Positions 1 through 9,421 of a stretch of DNA of 64,000 bases are shown piece after piece. A program made the position numbers and the translations under genes. The notes beneath the pieces were generated by a model. That model saw nothing but the letters and a program-made list of their open reading frames with translations. It was not told the DNA's origin and made no database searches. Source of the DNA: Bradyrhizobium sp. LTSP849 (lineage in GTDB: Bacteria; Pseudomonadota; Alphaproteobacteria; Rhizobiales; Xanthobacteraceae). Positions within the stretch are counted from its first letter, which is position 1; each line of letters begins with the position of its first letter. Location: positions 186,001-250,000 of the forward strand of contig NZ_JYMR01000051.1 of the NCBI RefSeq assembly GCF_000938255.1, read 5' to 3'.

Positions 1-128
1 AGTGCATGGCGGATCGGTTGAAAGGGGCGAGGTAAGAGGCAGTGCCGCCGGCCACCGAGTGATTGCTTGAAGATGAAATTCCGAGTCTGGATCGGACTTC
101 GCCGCAACGCGCCTCTCAGCGTCGATTC

Positions 129-1454
129 CTAGAAATCCGAGACCTTTCCGACGCTGAGTCCAGCAAAGCGATCTGGCCGGTAGGGCCTTGGATCCACGAT
201 TGGCGCCGCGCCGGTCGCAATGTCGGCGATCAGATGGCCCGCCCCAGGACCGATGCCAAAGCCGTGGCCGCTGAAGCCCGCAGCCAATATCAAACCAGGC
301 AAACGCGATACCTCGCCAATGACTGGCACGCCATCAGGCGTCGAATCGATGTAGCCCGCCCATGCAGCAGTGATCTTCGTGTCCCTCAGTGCGGGTAGCA
401 GCTCGAGGGCGCGTCGATGAGTGAGTTCGATTGTGCTTCGATCAGGCGCCGGATCGAGAATACGAACGCGCTCCATCGGTGTCGGACCATTGATGTGCCA
501 ACGGCGTAGCGTTTCATGTCCCGACCGCGCGCCTTCGAGACCACCGGGGAGCAGACTGCGCCGGCGTCGCAAGAACATCGGCAGGAATTGCGGAGCAAAG
601 CGGAGCTGCTGGGCAGTCGGATCGATGCGGCCCCGGCCGCTGATGGCGAGTGTATAACCGCCATCGCCGCGTTTCGTAACCGAAATGGCCGCGGTGTGGA
701 GCGCGTCGGGCAGGCCCTTCGTACCGCCGGAGACGGACAGAATGGACGAGCGGATCGAGGCGAGCGGAAGCCGGATACCGGCCTGCTGGCAGAACGACGA
801 GGACCACGCGCCGCCCGCCAATATGGCGACACGCGTGCGAATTGTGCCGCGCTCTGTCACGACCGCGCTCACGCGGCCGCCCTCGGTCTCTAGCCCGCGC
901 GCCGCGCACATCTGGTGCACGGTGCTTCCATGCCTGAGGATGGTCCGCGCCACCGCCGGCGCAGCATTGGCGGGATCGGCGATGCCGTCGGTTGGCGAGA
1001 AGACCCCGCCCTTCCAGGCGCGCCCCGTCGCGGCGCCGCGCTGCGTTGCCGCGGTCGCATCGAGCATGTGCGTGGTGACGCCGACCGTTCGCGCGAACTC
1101 GCGCCAGCGTGCCCAGCCAGCGAGCTCGGCCTCGTCGTTGCTGAGATACAGAAGGCCGCAGCGGGAGAAACCCGTGCTCTCGCCGCTCTCAGCGCCAAAG
1201 CTCTCCCACAAGTCCAGGCTCTTGGTCGCTATCGGCAACTCTCGAGCATCGCGGTTTTGCTGGCGGCACCAGCCCCAGTTTCGGCTGGACTGCTCGGCTC
1301 CGATCCGTCCCTTCTCCACGAGAGCGACGCTGAGGCCTCGCAGGGTGAGATAGTAGGCCGCGAACACCCCGATGATGCCGCCCCCGATGACCACCACATC
1401 GGCGCTGGAGGGAAGATCCGGCGAGGTCTCGATATGGCTGAGTGGCGCGGGCAT
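129..1454 (-). CDS. FAD-dependent amino-acid/amine oxidase (DAO family)
   Basis: A 441-residue flavoprotein of the D-amino-acid/glycine oxidase family, which oxidises the C-N bond of amino acids or secondary amines. The Rossmann FAD motif GGGIIG is at residues 24-29, and a C-terminal FAD loop containing GFSGHGFGIG closes the fold, as in full-length members. The ATG at 1454 is chosen because AGGAAG lies five bases upstream; a longer in-frame start at 1535 would run into an inverted repeat that looks like an operator. It is divergent from the Lrp-type regulator at 1691, which suggests amino-acid-dependent control. The substrate cannot be read from sequence. Confidence 0.85.
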   Translation of the reverse strand: MPAPLSHIETSPDLPSSADVVVIGGGIIGVFAAYYLTLRGLSVALVEKGRIGAEQSSRNWGWCRQQNRDARELPIATKSLDLWESFGAESGESTGFSRCGLLYLSNDEAELAGWARWREFARTVGVTTHMLDATAATQRGAATGRAWKGGVFSPTDGIADPANAAPAVARTILRHGSTVHQMCAARGLETEGGRVSAVVTERGTIRTRVAILAGGAWSSSFCQQAGIRLPLASIRSSILSVSGGTKGLPDALHTAAISVTKRGDGGYTLAISGRGRIDPTAQQLRFAPQFLPMFLRRRRSLLPGGLEGARSGHETLRRWHINGPTPMERVRILDPAPDRSTIELTHRRALELLPALRDTKITAAWAGYIDSTPDGVPVIGEVSRLPGLILAAGFSGHGFGIGPGAGHLIADIATGAAPIVDPRPYRPDRFAGLSVGKVSDF

Positions 1455-1529
1455 CCTGGCTTCCTGGATTTCGGTCGTCGCAGCATAAGTCGTGCATCGC
1501 CGCGGGCGGCGCTGGATTCGATGGTAGCC

Positions 1530-1570
1530 CAGCATTTTATGCTGTATGCTCGCTGTGCCACAAAACAGCG
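1530..1570. promoter_or_regulatory. Two inverted repeats in the divergent oxidase/Lrp promoter region
   Basis: CAGCAT-TTT-ATGCTG (1530-1544) is immediately followed by CGCTGT-N8-ACAGCG (1551-1570). Both lie between the start of the FAD oxidase (1454) and that of the Lrp-type regulator (1691). Lrp/AsnC proteins commonly bind imperfect dyads near their own gene, so these are reasonable operator candidates. The assignment is inferred from position and symmetry only. Confidence 0.45.
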
Positions 1571-1690
1571 TCCTGGCTGGAAGATACGATGTCAGCGATA
1601 AGACGATGGATGCGGGGTGAGTGAGCTTTCGGCTCGTTGTGCCAAATTTTCTGCTGTGCCTCTTGGCGCGTGCTCAACGGAGAGACACCA

Positions 1691-2167
1691 ATGAAGCTGG
1701 ATCGGATCGACATCAAGATCCTCCACGAGCTCCAGAAGAACGGCCGCATCACCAATGTCGAGCTCGCCGAGCTGGTCAATCTGTCACCCAGTCCATGTCT
1801 CATGCGTGTGAAGAGATTGCAGACCGAGGGCTACATCGAGGGCTACGCGGCGCTGATCAACGTGCGCAAGCTGGGACAGACGTTGACCGTGTTCACCGAA
1901 GTAACGTTGAAGAACCATAGACAAATCGACTTTGCTCGTTTCCTGGCGGCGGTCGACAAGGTCGACCAGCTGATCGAATGCCATCTCGTCTCGGGAGGTT
2001 ACGACTACATGATGAAGTTTGTGACCGCCAGCATCGGCGAGTACCAGACGATCATGGAGCGCCTGACGGACATGGATATCGGCATCGACAAGTATTTCAG
2101 CTTCGTCGTCCTCAAGTCGCCCATCGTACGCTCGCAGATGCCGCTGACCAGCCTGTTTTCGGCCTGA
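1691..2167 (+). CDS. Lrp/AsnC family transcriptional regulator
   Basis: A 158-residue feast/famine regulator of usual family length. An N-terminal AsnC-type winged helix-turn-helix (about residues 4-60, beginning LDRIDIKIL and including LVNLSPSPC) is followed by a RAM ligand-binding domain to the end. The start is the ATG at 1691 behind ACGGAGAG; upstream in-frame codons add residues unlike the family. Such regulators sense amino acids and usually control adjacent transport or catabolic genes. The divergent FAD amino-acid oxidase, and possibly the peptide-type ABC operon downstream on the other strand, are likely targets. Confidence 0.9.
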   Translation: MKLDRIDIKILHELQKNGRITNVELAELVNLSPSPCLMRVKRLQTEGYIEGYAALINVRKLGQTLTVFTEVTLKNHRQIDFARFLAAVDKVDQLIECHLVSGGYDYMMKFVTASIGEYQTIMERLTDMDIGIDKYFSFVVLKSPIVRSQMPLTSLFSA

Positions 2168-2172
2168 TCGCC

Positions 2173-2188
2173 AGCGGCACCAGCCGCT
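2173..2188. terminator. Short hairpin between convergent genes
   Basis: AGCGGC-ACCA-GCCGCT forms a six-base-pair stem in the 22-base gap between the stop of the Lrp-type regulator (plus strand) and the stop of the ABC ATPase (minus strand). There is no T-run, so termination efficiency is uncertain. Confidence 0.4.
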
Positions 2189-2189
2189 T

Positions 2190-3851
2190 CTACTGATGAC
2201 TATAGGCGCGTACCTCTTCGGGATTCTGTTCCAGATTGTCGAGCCAGCCAGGATCGAGCTTGGGCACCGAAGAGAACAGCAGCCGCGTATAAGGGTGCTG
2301 CGGGGTCGCCAGTCCGGTCGACGCGATCTGCTCGACCTTCTGGCCGCGATACATCACGACGATCTCGTCGCAGATCGCTTCGACGACCGACAGGTCGTGG
2401 CTGATGAAGACATAGGAAATGCCGAGTTCGCGCTGCAACTCCTTCAGCAGTTCAACCACCGCAGCCGCCACGACCGTGTCGAGCGCCGACGTGATTTCGT
2501 CGCACAGGATCAGCGTCGGTTCGGCCGCAAGTGCTCGCGCAAAATTCACCCGCTGCTTTTGGCCGCCTGAAAGTTCTCCTGGCAATCGATGGCGCACGGA
2601 TTTGGGGAGACGGACCAGATCGAGAAGCTCGCTGACGCGCGCATCGCGCGCCTTGCCCCGCATGCTGTGGTAGAAGGTGAGGGGACGCCTCAGGATGTCC
2701 TCCACCGACTTCGCCGGGTTGAGTGCGGTGTCGGCATGCTGGAACACGATTTGAATCTGGCGGAGTTCGTTGCGGGTGCGATTGCGGCCGGCCTTCCCCA
2801 ATTCGCGACCGTTGAAGATGATGTCGCCGGCATGAGCGGGCAGGATCCCGGCAATCGCCCGGGCCAGCGTTGACTTGCCGCAACCGGACTCCCCGATGAT
2901 GCCGAGATTTCGCCCCCGATCCAGCCTGAGGCTGACCGCCTGGACGGCATTGATCAGCGGCTGTCCATCGCGCGAGCGGGGTCCGTAGCCGACCGTCAGA
3001 TTGTCGACCTGAAGTAGCGGGCGCTTCGTCGTGCCCTCGTCTTCAGGCTCCCGCTGCTGAGTCTTCGGCCTGAACGCGGCCAGCAGCTGCCTTGTATAGG
3101 GGTGCTGGGCCTCTTCGAGGATATCATTGGTCGTCCCCATTTCCTGGACAGTGCCGTCCTTGAGCACGACGATCCTGTCGGCGATCTGGGCCACCACGGC
3201 CAGATCGTGTGAGACGTAGATGCCGGCAATGTTGTGCTGCGCCGTGACAGCCTTGAAGGCCCGCAGCACCTCAACCTGCGTCGTGACGTCGAGCGCCGTG
3301 GTGGGCTCGTCGAAGATGACGACCTTCGGCTGGCCGATCAGAGCCATCGCGGCGGCAAGGCGCTGCAACTGACCGCCCGAGACCTGGTGCGGATAGCGGT
3401 TGCCGATTGTGTCCGGGTCCGGCAGCGACAGTGCCTTGAACAGTGAAAGCGCTTTTGCTTGCGCCTCGGCAGGCGACATGAGCCGGTGGATCCGCGCCAC
3501 CTCGACAACTTGATCCATGATGGTGAGCGCGGGGTTGAAGGCGGCCGCAGCGCTCTGTGGCACGTAGGCGACGCTCGTGCCGCGAATGCCGGCGCGTTCC
3601 GCTTCCGAAAGCTTCATCATGTCAACGCCGGCCAGGCGCACCTCGCCGCCGGTGATTGCGCAGCCTGGCCTTGTGTAGCCCATGAGCGTCATGGCAATCG
3701 TGGTCTTGCCTGAGCCGCTTTCGCCGATAAGGGCGAGGATCTCGCCTTCGGCGATGTCGAGGCTGACACCCTTGATGATCTCGACCCGTCTGCCGGCGTC
3801 GGTCGTTGCCTCAACCCTGAGATTGCGGATCTCGACGAGGTTTCCCGTCAT
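2190..3851 (-). CDS. Peptide/opine-type ABC transporter ATPase, fused DppD-DppF
   Basis: A 553-residue cytoplasmic ATPase carrying two complete nucleotide-binding domains. Domain 1 has Walker A GESGSGKTT at 43-51, signature VSGGQ at 157-161 and Walker B ending DEPTTALD near 181-188. Domain 2 has GESGCGKST at 320-328, an LSGGQ signature and a DE Walker B. Each half ends with the oligopeptide/dipeptide C-terminal extension containing HPYTR, typical of DppD/OppD and DppF/OppF. It energises the permease pair encoded just upstream, overlapping the DppC-like gene by four bases (ATGA). It is the last gene of a four-gene operon. Confidence 0.93.
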   Translation of the reverse strand: MTGNLVEIRNLRVEATTDAGRRVEIIKGVSLDIAEGEILALIGESGSGKTTIAMTLMGYTRPGCAITGGEVRLAGVDMMKLSEAERAGIRGTSVAYVPQSAAAAFNPALTIMDQVVEVARIHRLMSPAEAQAKALSLFKALSLPDPDTIGNRYPHQVSGGQLQRLAAAMALIGQPKVVIFDEPTTALDVTTQVEVLRAFKAVTAQHNIAGIYVSHDLAVVAQIADRIVVLKDGTVQEMGTTNDILEEAQHPYTRQLLAAFRPKTQQREPEDEGTTKRPLLQVDNLTVGYGPRSRDGQPLINAVQAVSLRLDRGRNLGIIGESGCGKSTLARAIAGILPAHAGDIIFNGRELGKAGRNRTRNELRQIQIVFQHADTALNPAKSVEDILRRPLTFYHSMRGKARDARVSELLDLVRLPKSVRHRLPGELSGGQKQRVNFARALAAEPTLILCDEITSALDTVVAAAVVELLKELQRELGISYVFISHDLSVVEAICDEIVVMYRGQKVEQIASTGLATPQHPYTRLLFSSVPKLDPGWLDNLEQNPEEVRAYSHQ

Positions 3852-4702
3852 TCGGCGCTCCGGTCGCGGATCCTGCTCGGCAGGTTGTCGATCAGAAGAT
3901 TGACGCTGATGGTCAGACTCGCGATGGCGAGCGAAGGGAAGATCACTGCCGGTGCGCCAAAGGGCAGGCCGCCGATGTTTTCACGAACCAGCGCCCCCCA
4001 GTCGGCATAGGGTGGTTGCACGCCGAGTCCGAGGAAGGAGAGGCCGGAGAGCAGCAGCACGATGAAGACGAAGCGCAAGCCGAGATCGGCAAGCACGGGA
4101 CCGAGTATGTTGGGAAGGATCTCGGAGGCGATGAGATAGGGCAGGCCTTCGCCGCGAATGCGGGCGACCACCACGAAGTCCATCGTGTTGACATTGACGG
4201 CGAGCGCGCGGGCGAAGCGATAGGCGCCCGGGGTGTAGATGACCGAGAGCGTCGCAATCAGCGCAGGGATCGACGAGCCGACCGCGGCGACCACGACGAG
4301 GCCGAACAGCTTGCTGGGAATCGAGTTGAGCGCATCGAGAAATCGGCTCAGGACGGTGTCGAGCCATCCTCCGGCAACTGCCGCCGTCATGCCGAGTGCG
4401 ACGCCGCTGAAACAGGCGATCGAGACGGCGGCGAGCGAGATGCCGAGCGTGTAGCGCGCGCCCATCAGGACGCGCGAAAAGATGTCGCGGCCGAGATAGT
4501 CGGAGCCAAACCACAGGTCTCGACTGACAGGTCCGAAATAATCGGTGTCGACGATCTCGCCGACGGAATGCGGGATAATGCGCGGAGCGAAAAGGGCGAT
4601 GCCGGCCCAGAGAAGGAGTATGCCCAGCGCCGACAGGCCTATGAGATTGAAGCGATAGCCCAATCGCATGCCGAGCCGGCCGAACAAGCTCGGTTGCTTC
4701 AT
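3848..4702 (-). CDS. ABC transporter permease, DppC/OppC type
   Basis: A 284-residue inner-membrane permease of the BPD_transp_1 family. It has the N-terminal OppC-type segment with a first membrane helix near residues 20-40, the conserved GSDYLGRDIFSRV motif that precedes the core in DppC proteins, and about five further hydrophobic segments. The ATG at 4702 is chosen because it overlaps the upstream permease stop (ATGA), a sign of translational coupling; the open frame extends further upstream but inside that gene. It forms the membrane channel with the DppB-like partner. Confidence 0.9.
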   Translation of the reverse strand: MKQPSLFGRLGMRLGYRFNLIGLSALGILLLWAGIALFAPRIIPHSVGEIVDTDYFGPVSRDLWFGSDYLGRDIFSRVLMGARYTLGISLAAVSIACFSGVALGMTAAVAGGWLDTVLSRFLDALNSIPSKLFGLVVVAAVGSSIPALIATLSVIYTPGAYRFARALAVNVNTMDFVVVARIRGEGLPYLIASEILPNILGPVLADLGLRFVFIVLLLSGLSFLGLGVQPPYADWGALVRENIGGLPFGAPAVIFPSLAIASLTISVNLLIDNLPSRIRDRSAE

Positions 4703-5649
4703 CGGAGCCTCGGATTGGACAGGACTGCGATGATGTCGGCCGCCGTGATCAATGCCAGATAACCCAGGCAGAAGATCATTGCGCATGTTTGGATCAGCGG
4801 CAGGTCGCGGGTCGAAACGGCATCGACCATCAGCTTGGCGATGCCTGGATAGTTGAAGATGGTCTCCACGATAATCACGCCGCCGAGCAAATAGGACAGG
4901 GAGAGCGCAATCGAATTGACGATAGGGCCAAGCGCATTGGGCAATGCATGTCTCAGCACCAGCCGGGGCCGCGAGGCGCCCTTGAGGAGCGCCATCTCCA
5001 CATAGGGCGTGTTCAACGTCTCGACCACGGCGGCGCGCGTCATGCGGATCATCTGCGCGGAAACGCCGATCGTGAGTGTTGCGACCGGCATGGCGTAGAT
5101 TCGCATCAGATCATAGAACGACTTGACCTCGTTGGTGAGGGAAAGGGCCGGCAGCCATTTGAGATAGACTGCGAAGAGCAGCACCGCGAGCGTCGCAATC
5201 ATGAACTCCGGCACCGAGATGATGCCGATGGTCCCGATGGTCACGATGCGGTCGTACAGCGTGCCGCGCCACATCGCAGAGGTGATACCAAGTGTCAGCG
5301 CGAGCGGCACGGCAATCGCGGCGGTCAATCCGGCGAGCTTCAGCGTATTGACAAACCGTCCGCGTATCAGGGTGGCGACCGGCACATTGTTCGCATAGGA
5401 CGTGCCGAAATCACCCTGAAAGAGGCCGGCCATCCATCTCAGGAATCGAATGATCGCGGGATCGTTGAGATGCATCGCCTTGCGCAGGCCCTCGACGGCT
5501 TCCGGCGTCGCGGATTGCCCGAGCAGGATCGTAGCTGTATCACCGGGCAGGAGCGCGGTCGCAGAGAAGACGGCGAAGGAAACGATCACGAGGGTAATCA
5601 AGGCGATGAGAAGCCGCCTCACCACAAGCGACGAAACCTGTCTTCTCAC
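4699..5649 (-). CDS. ABC transporter permease, DppB/OppB type
   Basis: A 316-residue inner-membrane permease. The N-terminus has the usual DppB layout: a first helix at about residues 11-31, then PGD followed by a periplasmic region and LDPAI-like spacing (HLNDPAIIRFLRWM). Five further membrane spans follow, with an EAA-type cytoplasmic loop around GASRPRLVLRHALPNA. Position in the operon is second, after the binding protein (79-base gap) and overlapping the DppC gene. Substrate class (peptide, opine or amino-acid conjugate) cannot be told from the permease. Confidence 0.9.
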   Translation of the reverse strand: MRRQVSSLVVRRLLIALITLVIVSFAVFSATALLPGDTATILLGQSATPEAVEGLRKAMHLNDPAIIRFLRWMAGLFQGDFGTSYANNVPVATLIRGRFVNTLKLAGLTAAIAVPLALTLGITSAMWRGTLYDRIVTIGTIGIISVPEFMIATLAVLLFAVYLKWLPALSLTNEVKSFYDLMRIYAMPVATLTIGVSAQMIRMTRAAVVETLNTPYVEMALLKGASRPRLVLRHALPNALGPIVNSIALSLSYLLGGVIIVETIFNYPGIAKLMVDAVSTRDLPLIQTCAMIFCLGYLALITAADIIAVLSNPRLR

Positions 5650-5728
5650 ATTCGCGCTCCCGCACCACGCTCGTCATTTGCTTCAGCCCCGGTTCCCATG
5701 GCCGGAGCCGTGACCTCGCCGACGCCGA

Positions 5729-7336
5729 TCAGGCGGTAAGCCAGACGTACTCGGCGAAAGCGTAGCCCATCATGCCGCCGAGCGGGTTGGGCTCCAGTCC
5801 CTTCAGCTTGGCAGTGATGGCATCCACGTTGGAGATGTAGGCCGGAATGATGGTGCCGGCTTGTTCCGATACCAGGACCTGCATCTCATTGTACATCTCG
5901 CGACGCTTGGCCTGATCGAGCGAGCCGCGAGCTTCGAGCAGCATCTTGTCGAATTGTTCCGAGCTGAACCGGCTCTCATTCCATGGCGCATCCGACTTGT
6001 AGAGCAGGGAGAACAGGATGTCGGGCGTCGGACGCGGGTTGATATTGCCGAAATGGATCGGCGCTTTCAGCCAGTAGTTGCTCCAGTAGCCATCGGAGGG
6101 CACGCGCTTCACGTCGAGCTTCATACCGATCTGGGCGGCGGTTGCCTGGACAATCATCGCCATGTCGATCGCCGAACCGGCCGCCTCGGAGGTGATGATC
6201 TCGATGGTCTGACCGAGGACGCCGGCCTTCTGGAAATGGAATTTGGCCTTGTCCAGGTCGAACGATTTCGGCTTGAGAGTCGCATTGTGGTAGACGTTGG
6301 CGGGCGATACGGGCTGGTCGTTGCCAACGACACCGAAGCCGCGCAGGGCCGATTTGACGATCTGTTCGCGGTTGACCACGTATTTCATGCCCTCTACGAA
6401 ATCGCGGTTGTTGCCGGGCGCCATGTCCATGCGCATGTTCAGGTCGGTGTAGGTCCCCGACGTGCTGGTGGACAGCACGAAGCCGCTCTGGCCGTCGAGG
6501 AGGCGCACCGATCGCGGGTTGATCGAGGCCGCGAGATGAATATCGCCGGACAGCAGCGCATTGATCCGGGCGTTTTCATCGGGGATGGCGAAGAACTCGA
6601 ATGAATCGACGTTCGGGCCGCCTTTGAAATAGTTCGGATTCCGCATGCCGACCGAGCGCTCGCCGGGGGTGAACTGCTTGCACGTGAAGGCGCCGGTCCC
6701 GTTACCCGAGGAGAAATCGGTGGTGCCGTCGGCCACGATCATGAAGTGATGCATCGACAGGATCGTCGGCAGATCAGAGTTGGGGCTCGCCAGCGTGACC
6801 TCGACGGTGTTCTTGTCGACGGCCTTGAAGTCGGTCATCTGGGAAGCGATCGCCGCGACCTTCGAACCGGTCGCCTTGTCCAGATGGCGCTTCAGCGAAA
6901 AGATGACGTCGTCGGCGCTGAGGTCCTTGCCGCTGTGGAAGGTGACGCCCTTCTTCAGCTTGATCGTCCAGGTCTTGGCATCGCCGCTTTCGATCGACTC
7001 GGCGAGCTCCATCTGGGGCACGCCGGTCTGGTCGAGAAATGTCAGGCGGTTGTAGAAGGAGCAGCAACGCACATAGTCGGTCGAGAGCGAGGCTTTGGCC
7101 GGGTCGAGCGTGTCGGCGGTCGAGGAGGACCAGGCCGCCGCTTTCATGGCGCCGCCCTTCACGGGCGTCGCCGCCACCGCTTCCGACGCGCGGCCGAAGA
7201 CAGCGCTGGCGGCAGCCAGAGCCACACCATTGGCGAGCATCAACTTCAGAAGGTCGCGGCGCGAAGCCCCGCGACGAATAGCGCTCTCGACCATGGCATC
7301 GTCTGAACAAGACCAGTTCGTCGTCGTGTCGCTCAT
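5729..7336 (-). CDS. ABC transporter substrate-binding protein, SBP_bac_5 family, Tat-exported
   Basis: A 535-residue periplasmic binding protein of the DppA/OppA family. The N-terminus carries a twin-arginine signal (SRRDLLK near residues 25-31) followed by a hydrophobic stretch ending in ASEAVA, so it is probably exported folded. The SBP_bac_5 core (LKKGVTFHSG, NPNYFKGGP) follows at the usual spacing. The ATG at 7336 has GAGGG seven bases upstream. It is first in the operon with DppB-, DppC- and fused DppDF-like genes, and supplies the ligand specificity of that importer. Nearby amino-acid oxidases suggest an amino-acid or opine-like ligand, which is inference. Confidence 0.9.
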   Translation of the reverse strand: MSDTTTNWSCSDDAMVESAIRRGASRRDLLKLMLANGVALAAASAVFGRASEAVAATPVKGGAMKAAAWSSSTADTLDPAKASLSTDYVRCCSFYNRLTFLDQTGVPQMELAESIESGDAKTWTIKLKKGVTFHSGKDLSADDVIFSLKRHLDKATGSKVAAIASQMTDFKAVDKNTVEVTLASPNSDLPTILSMHHFMIVADGTTDFSSGNGTGAFTCKQFTPGERSVGMRNPNYFKGGPNVDSFEFFAIPDENARINALLSGDIHLAASINPRSVRLLDGQSGFVLSTSTSGTYTDLNMRMDMAPGNNRDFVEGMKYVVNREQIVKSALRGFGVVGNDQPVSPANVYHNATLKPKSFDLDKAKFHFQKAGVLGQTIEIITSEAAGSAIDMAMIVQATAAQIGMKLDVKRVPSDGYWSNYWLKAPIHFGNINPRPTPDILFSLLYKSDAPWNESRFSSEQFDKMLLEARGSLDQAKRREMYNEMQVLVSEQAGTIIPAYISNVDAITAKLKGLEPNPLGGMMGYAFAEYVWLTA

Positions 7337-7718
7337 GTTAATCCCTCGTCGCTGGAAGGCTACGGCTCATGCTGCGGTGAGCGGCAGATTGTTCTGTCGC
7401 GCAATTGGGGTGGACGCCGGCGCGGTCCCGTCAAAACGACCATGCCGCGTCTCCACTCAGGAGTGCATTCCTTCCCGCGATCGAAGTCTCGCAGGATAGT
7501 CCCGCGGCTTCGGTCGAAAAAACCGTGGGCCGCGGCACAAAATTGCGAAGATGCCTCGCTTTCTAGTATTTCGAGCCTGCGTGCAGCTGACTCCTTGTGC
7601 ATGCCTATTAATATTGCAGCGCGGCGCAAACTTCAGCATAGGCCAGCGATGCAACCGGGTGGACGAGATGTGCTCGATCAAACTCGATGAGCGAATTGCT
7701 GAGCATCAAAGTCTCAGC
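7337..7718. other. Intergenic region upstream of the first ABC operon
   Basis: These 382 bases lie between the start of the binding protein (minus strand) and the stop of an acetyltransferase (minus strand). Short open frames here have no recognisable family, ribosome site or signal peptide and I do not call them. The region presumably holds the promoter of the ABC operon; I could not fix -35/-10 boxes or a convincing operator. Confidence 0.5.
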
Positions 7719-8561
7719 TTATCCGAAAGCCTGACTGGCGAGGGCGAATGTGGTCAATGGCGCGCAGCTGGATCGCGCAACGACAGGGCGCTGCATGGCA
7801 ATGCCCTCGTCCACCCGGACGAGTCCCCTGTCTGCGAGCCAGGCCCCTAATTGAGAGGACTCGGCAGTATCCACGCGAACGAAGCGTCCTTCCCGCTCGG
7901 CCATGAAATAGGCGAGCAGAGCCTTCCCATCGTCCGCGTTCGTGGCCACGACGGGACCGATCACCTCGCCTCTGCCGAATCGGCGCAGCGCCGCAAATCC
8001 GGTAAGCCCCTGGCCGTTGCAGAGCACAGCGAGTTGGCCGACCTTCGCGAGCGTACGAAGCAGATCTCTCCGGTCTGCGCCGTACGCGCTTCTGTCGAGC
8101 TCGAGGATCCCGAAGATATCGCGCGACTCGGCCGGCCGGGCTTTAGTGGGCGGGGCGACATGCAGGACCTGTCCTTGATGCTGGACGATGGTTCCGGCCC
8201 GGCAAAAGCCGAGCTTTTGATAGAGTGGCAGGCCCTCGCCCGTTGCAATGAGCCTCAGCGCGCGCGAACCCGCCAGCGTGGTGACGGCCTTCATGAGCTG
8301 ACGGCCCAATCCGCGCCCGCGGGCGGCTTCATCGACGATGACCATGTTGATGGTTGCGACATCCCTCTTGTAGGGCGTCATCAGAACCGTCCCGAGCACG
8401 GTTGAAGCATTCGCCGCCATTGCGACGAATCCCGCGCTCAGATCGAGTGCCATTTGCCAGTCCTCGAGGCGGTGCGGCCAGCCGGCTTGACGCGAAAGGC
8501 GCAACGCACCTTCGAGATGTTCGGGGCGGAAGGCGCTGAGCGATATGGTGCTCGGGATCAT
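7719..8561 (-). CDS. GNAT-family N-acetyltransferase with two GNAT-like lobes
   Basis: A 280-residue protein whose N-terminal half is a GNAT acyl-CoA-binding fold with the motif RGRGLGRQLM (about residues 85-94). The C-terminal half resembles a second, degenerate GNAT lobe with FGRGEVIGPVVA. Single GNAT enzymes are about 150 residues, so this is the longer two-lobed kind. The ATG at 8561 precedes IPSTISLSAFRP, where homology to the paralogue at 13816-14718 begins; the two share GWPHR-x-EDW, the FGRG motif and the C-terminal ALASQA. The acceptor is unknown; an amino-compound substrate would fit the neighbours. Confidence 0.8.
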   Translation of the reverse strand: MIPSTISLSAFRPEHLEGALRLSRQAGWPHRLEDWQMALDLSAGFVAMAANASTVLGTVLMTPYKRDVATINMVIVDEAARGRGLGRQLMKAVTTLAGSRALRLIATGEGLPLYQKLGFCRAGTIVQHQGQVLHVAPPTKARPAESRDIFGILELDRSAYGADRRDLLRTLAKVGQLAVLCNGQGLTGFAALRRFGRGEVIGPVVATNADDGKALLAYFMAEREGRFVRVDTAESSQLGAWLADRGLVRVDEGIAMQRPVVARSSCAPLTTFALASQAFG

Positions 8562-8736
8562 CGACCGGTTTTCCTGTCCGGCACCAGTCTCGTATTTTGG
8601 CGATACGCAGATCGTCTGAAGGCCGCCGCACGAACGACATCTTCCACCGCAGCCGGCGAAAAAGCCGCATCTTATGCCGCGCTGGCGCTCTATTGTTGCG
8701 GTCCTGACATCGTGCGAGCGCACCAGGACAGGAATG

Positions 8737-9405
8737 ATGAGCCAGTTTCGCCCGAAATACGTGACCTTCGACTGCTACGGCACGCTGACGAATTTCCAGA
8801 TGGCGGAAGCGGCGCAGGATCTCTATTGCGCGCATCTCCCTGAACCGCAGATGGCTGCGCTCGTGCGGGATTTCGCGGCGTATCGGCTCGACGAGATTCT
8901 CGGCGACTGGAAACCCTATGCCGACGTGATCCACAACGCGCTGGAGCGCGCCTGCAAGCGCAATGACGTTGCTTTCAAGGCCGAGCATGCACGGATAGTC
9001 TACGACCGGGTGCCGAGCTGGGGGCCGCATCCCGACGTTCCCGCCGGCCTTGCCAAGGTCGCCAAGGAGATTCCGCTCGTCATCCTCTCCAACGCCATGA
9101 ATGCGCAACTGCCGTCCAACGTGGCGAAGCTAGGAGCGCCGTTTCACGCCGCGTTCACGGCCGAACAGGCACAATCCTACAAGCCTCGCATGAAGGGCTT
9201 CGAGTTCATGTTCGATACGCTGGGCTGCGGGCCTGAGGACGTGGTGCACTGCTCCTCGTCCTTCCGCTATGACCTGATGACGGCTCACGACCTCGGCATC
9301 AAGAACAAGCTGTGGGTCAATCGGGGGCACGAGCCCGCCAACCCCTATTATGGCTATGTCGAGATCAAGGACATCGGCGGTCTGCCAGGTGTGTTCGGGC
9401 TCTGA
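8737..9405 (+). CDS. HAD-superfamily hydrolase, haloacid dehalogenase type II-like
   Basis: A 222-residue HAD enzyme. Motif I is DCYGTLT at about residues 12-18 with the nucleophile Asp, motif II is ILSNA, motif III is SYKP with the Lys, and a C-terminal HCSSSFRYDLMTAHDLG segment covers motif IV. The layout and size match (S)-2-haloacid dehalogenases, although many such proteins act as phosphatases. The ATG at 8737 is chosen over the adjacent ATG at 8734 because spacing from AGGACAGGA is better. It lies 16 bases before the amine oxidase gene and is probably co-transcribed with it. Confidence 0.85.
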   Translation: MSQFRPKYVTFDCYGTLTNFQMAEAAQDLYCAHLPEPQMAALVRDFAAYRLDEILGDWKPYADVIHNALERACKRNDVAFKAEHARIVYDRVPSWGPHPDVPAGLAKVAKEIPLVILSNAMNAQLPSNVAKLGAPFHAAFTAEQAQSYKPRMKGFEFMFDTLGCGPEDVVHCSSSFRYDLMTAHDLGIKNKLWVNRGHEPANPYYGYVEIKDIGGLPGVFGL

Positions 9406-9421
9406 GCCGGCGGGATCTGTC

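Noticed and set aside
1..128. A gene at the left edge
   Set aside because: The short plus-strand frame starting at 63 is the antisense of the FAD oxidase end; nothing else is supported in these 128 bases.
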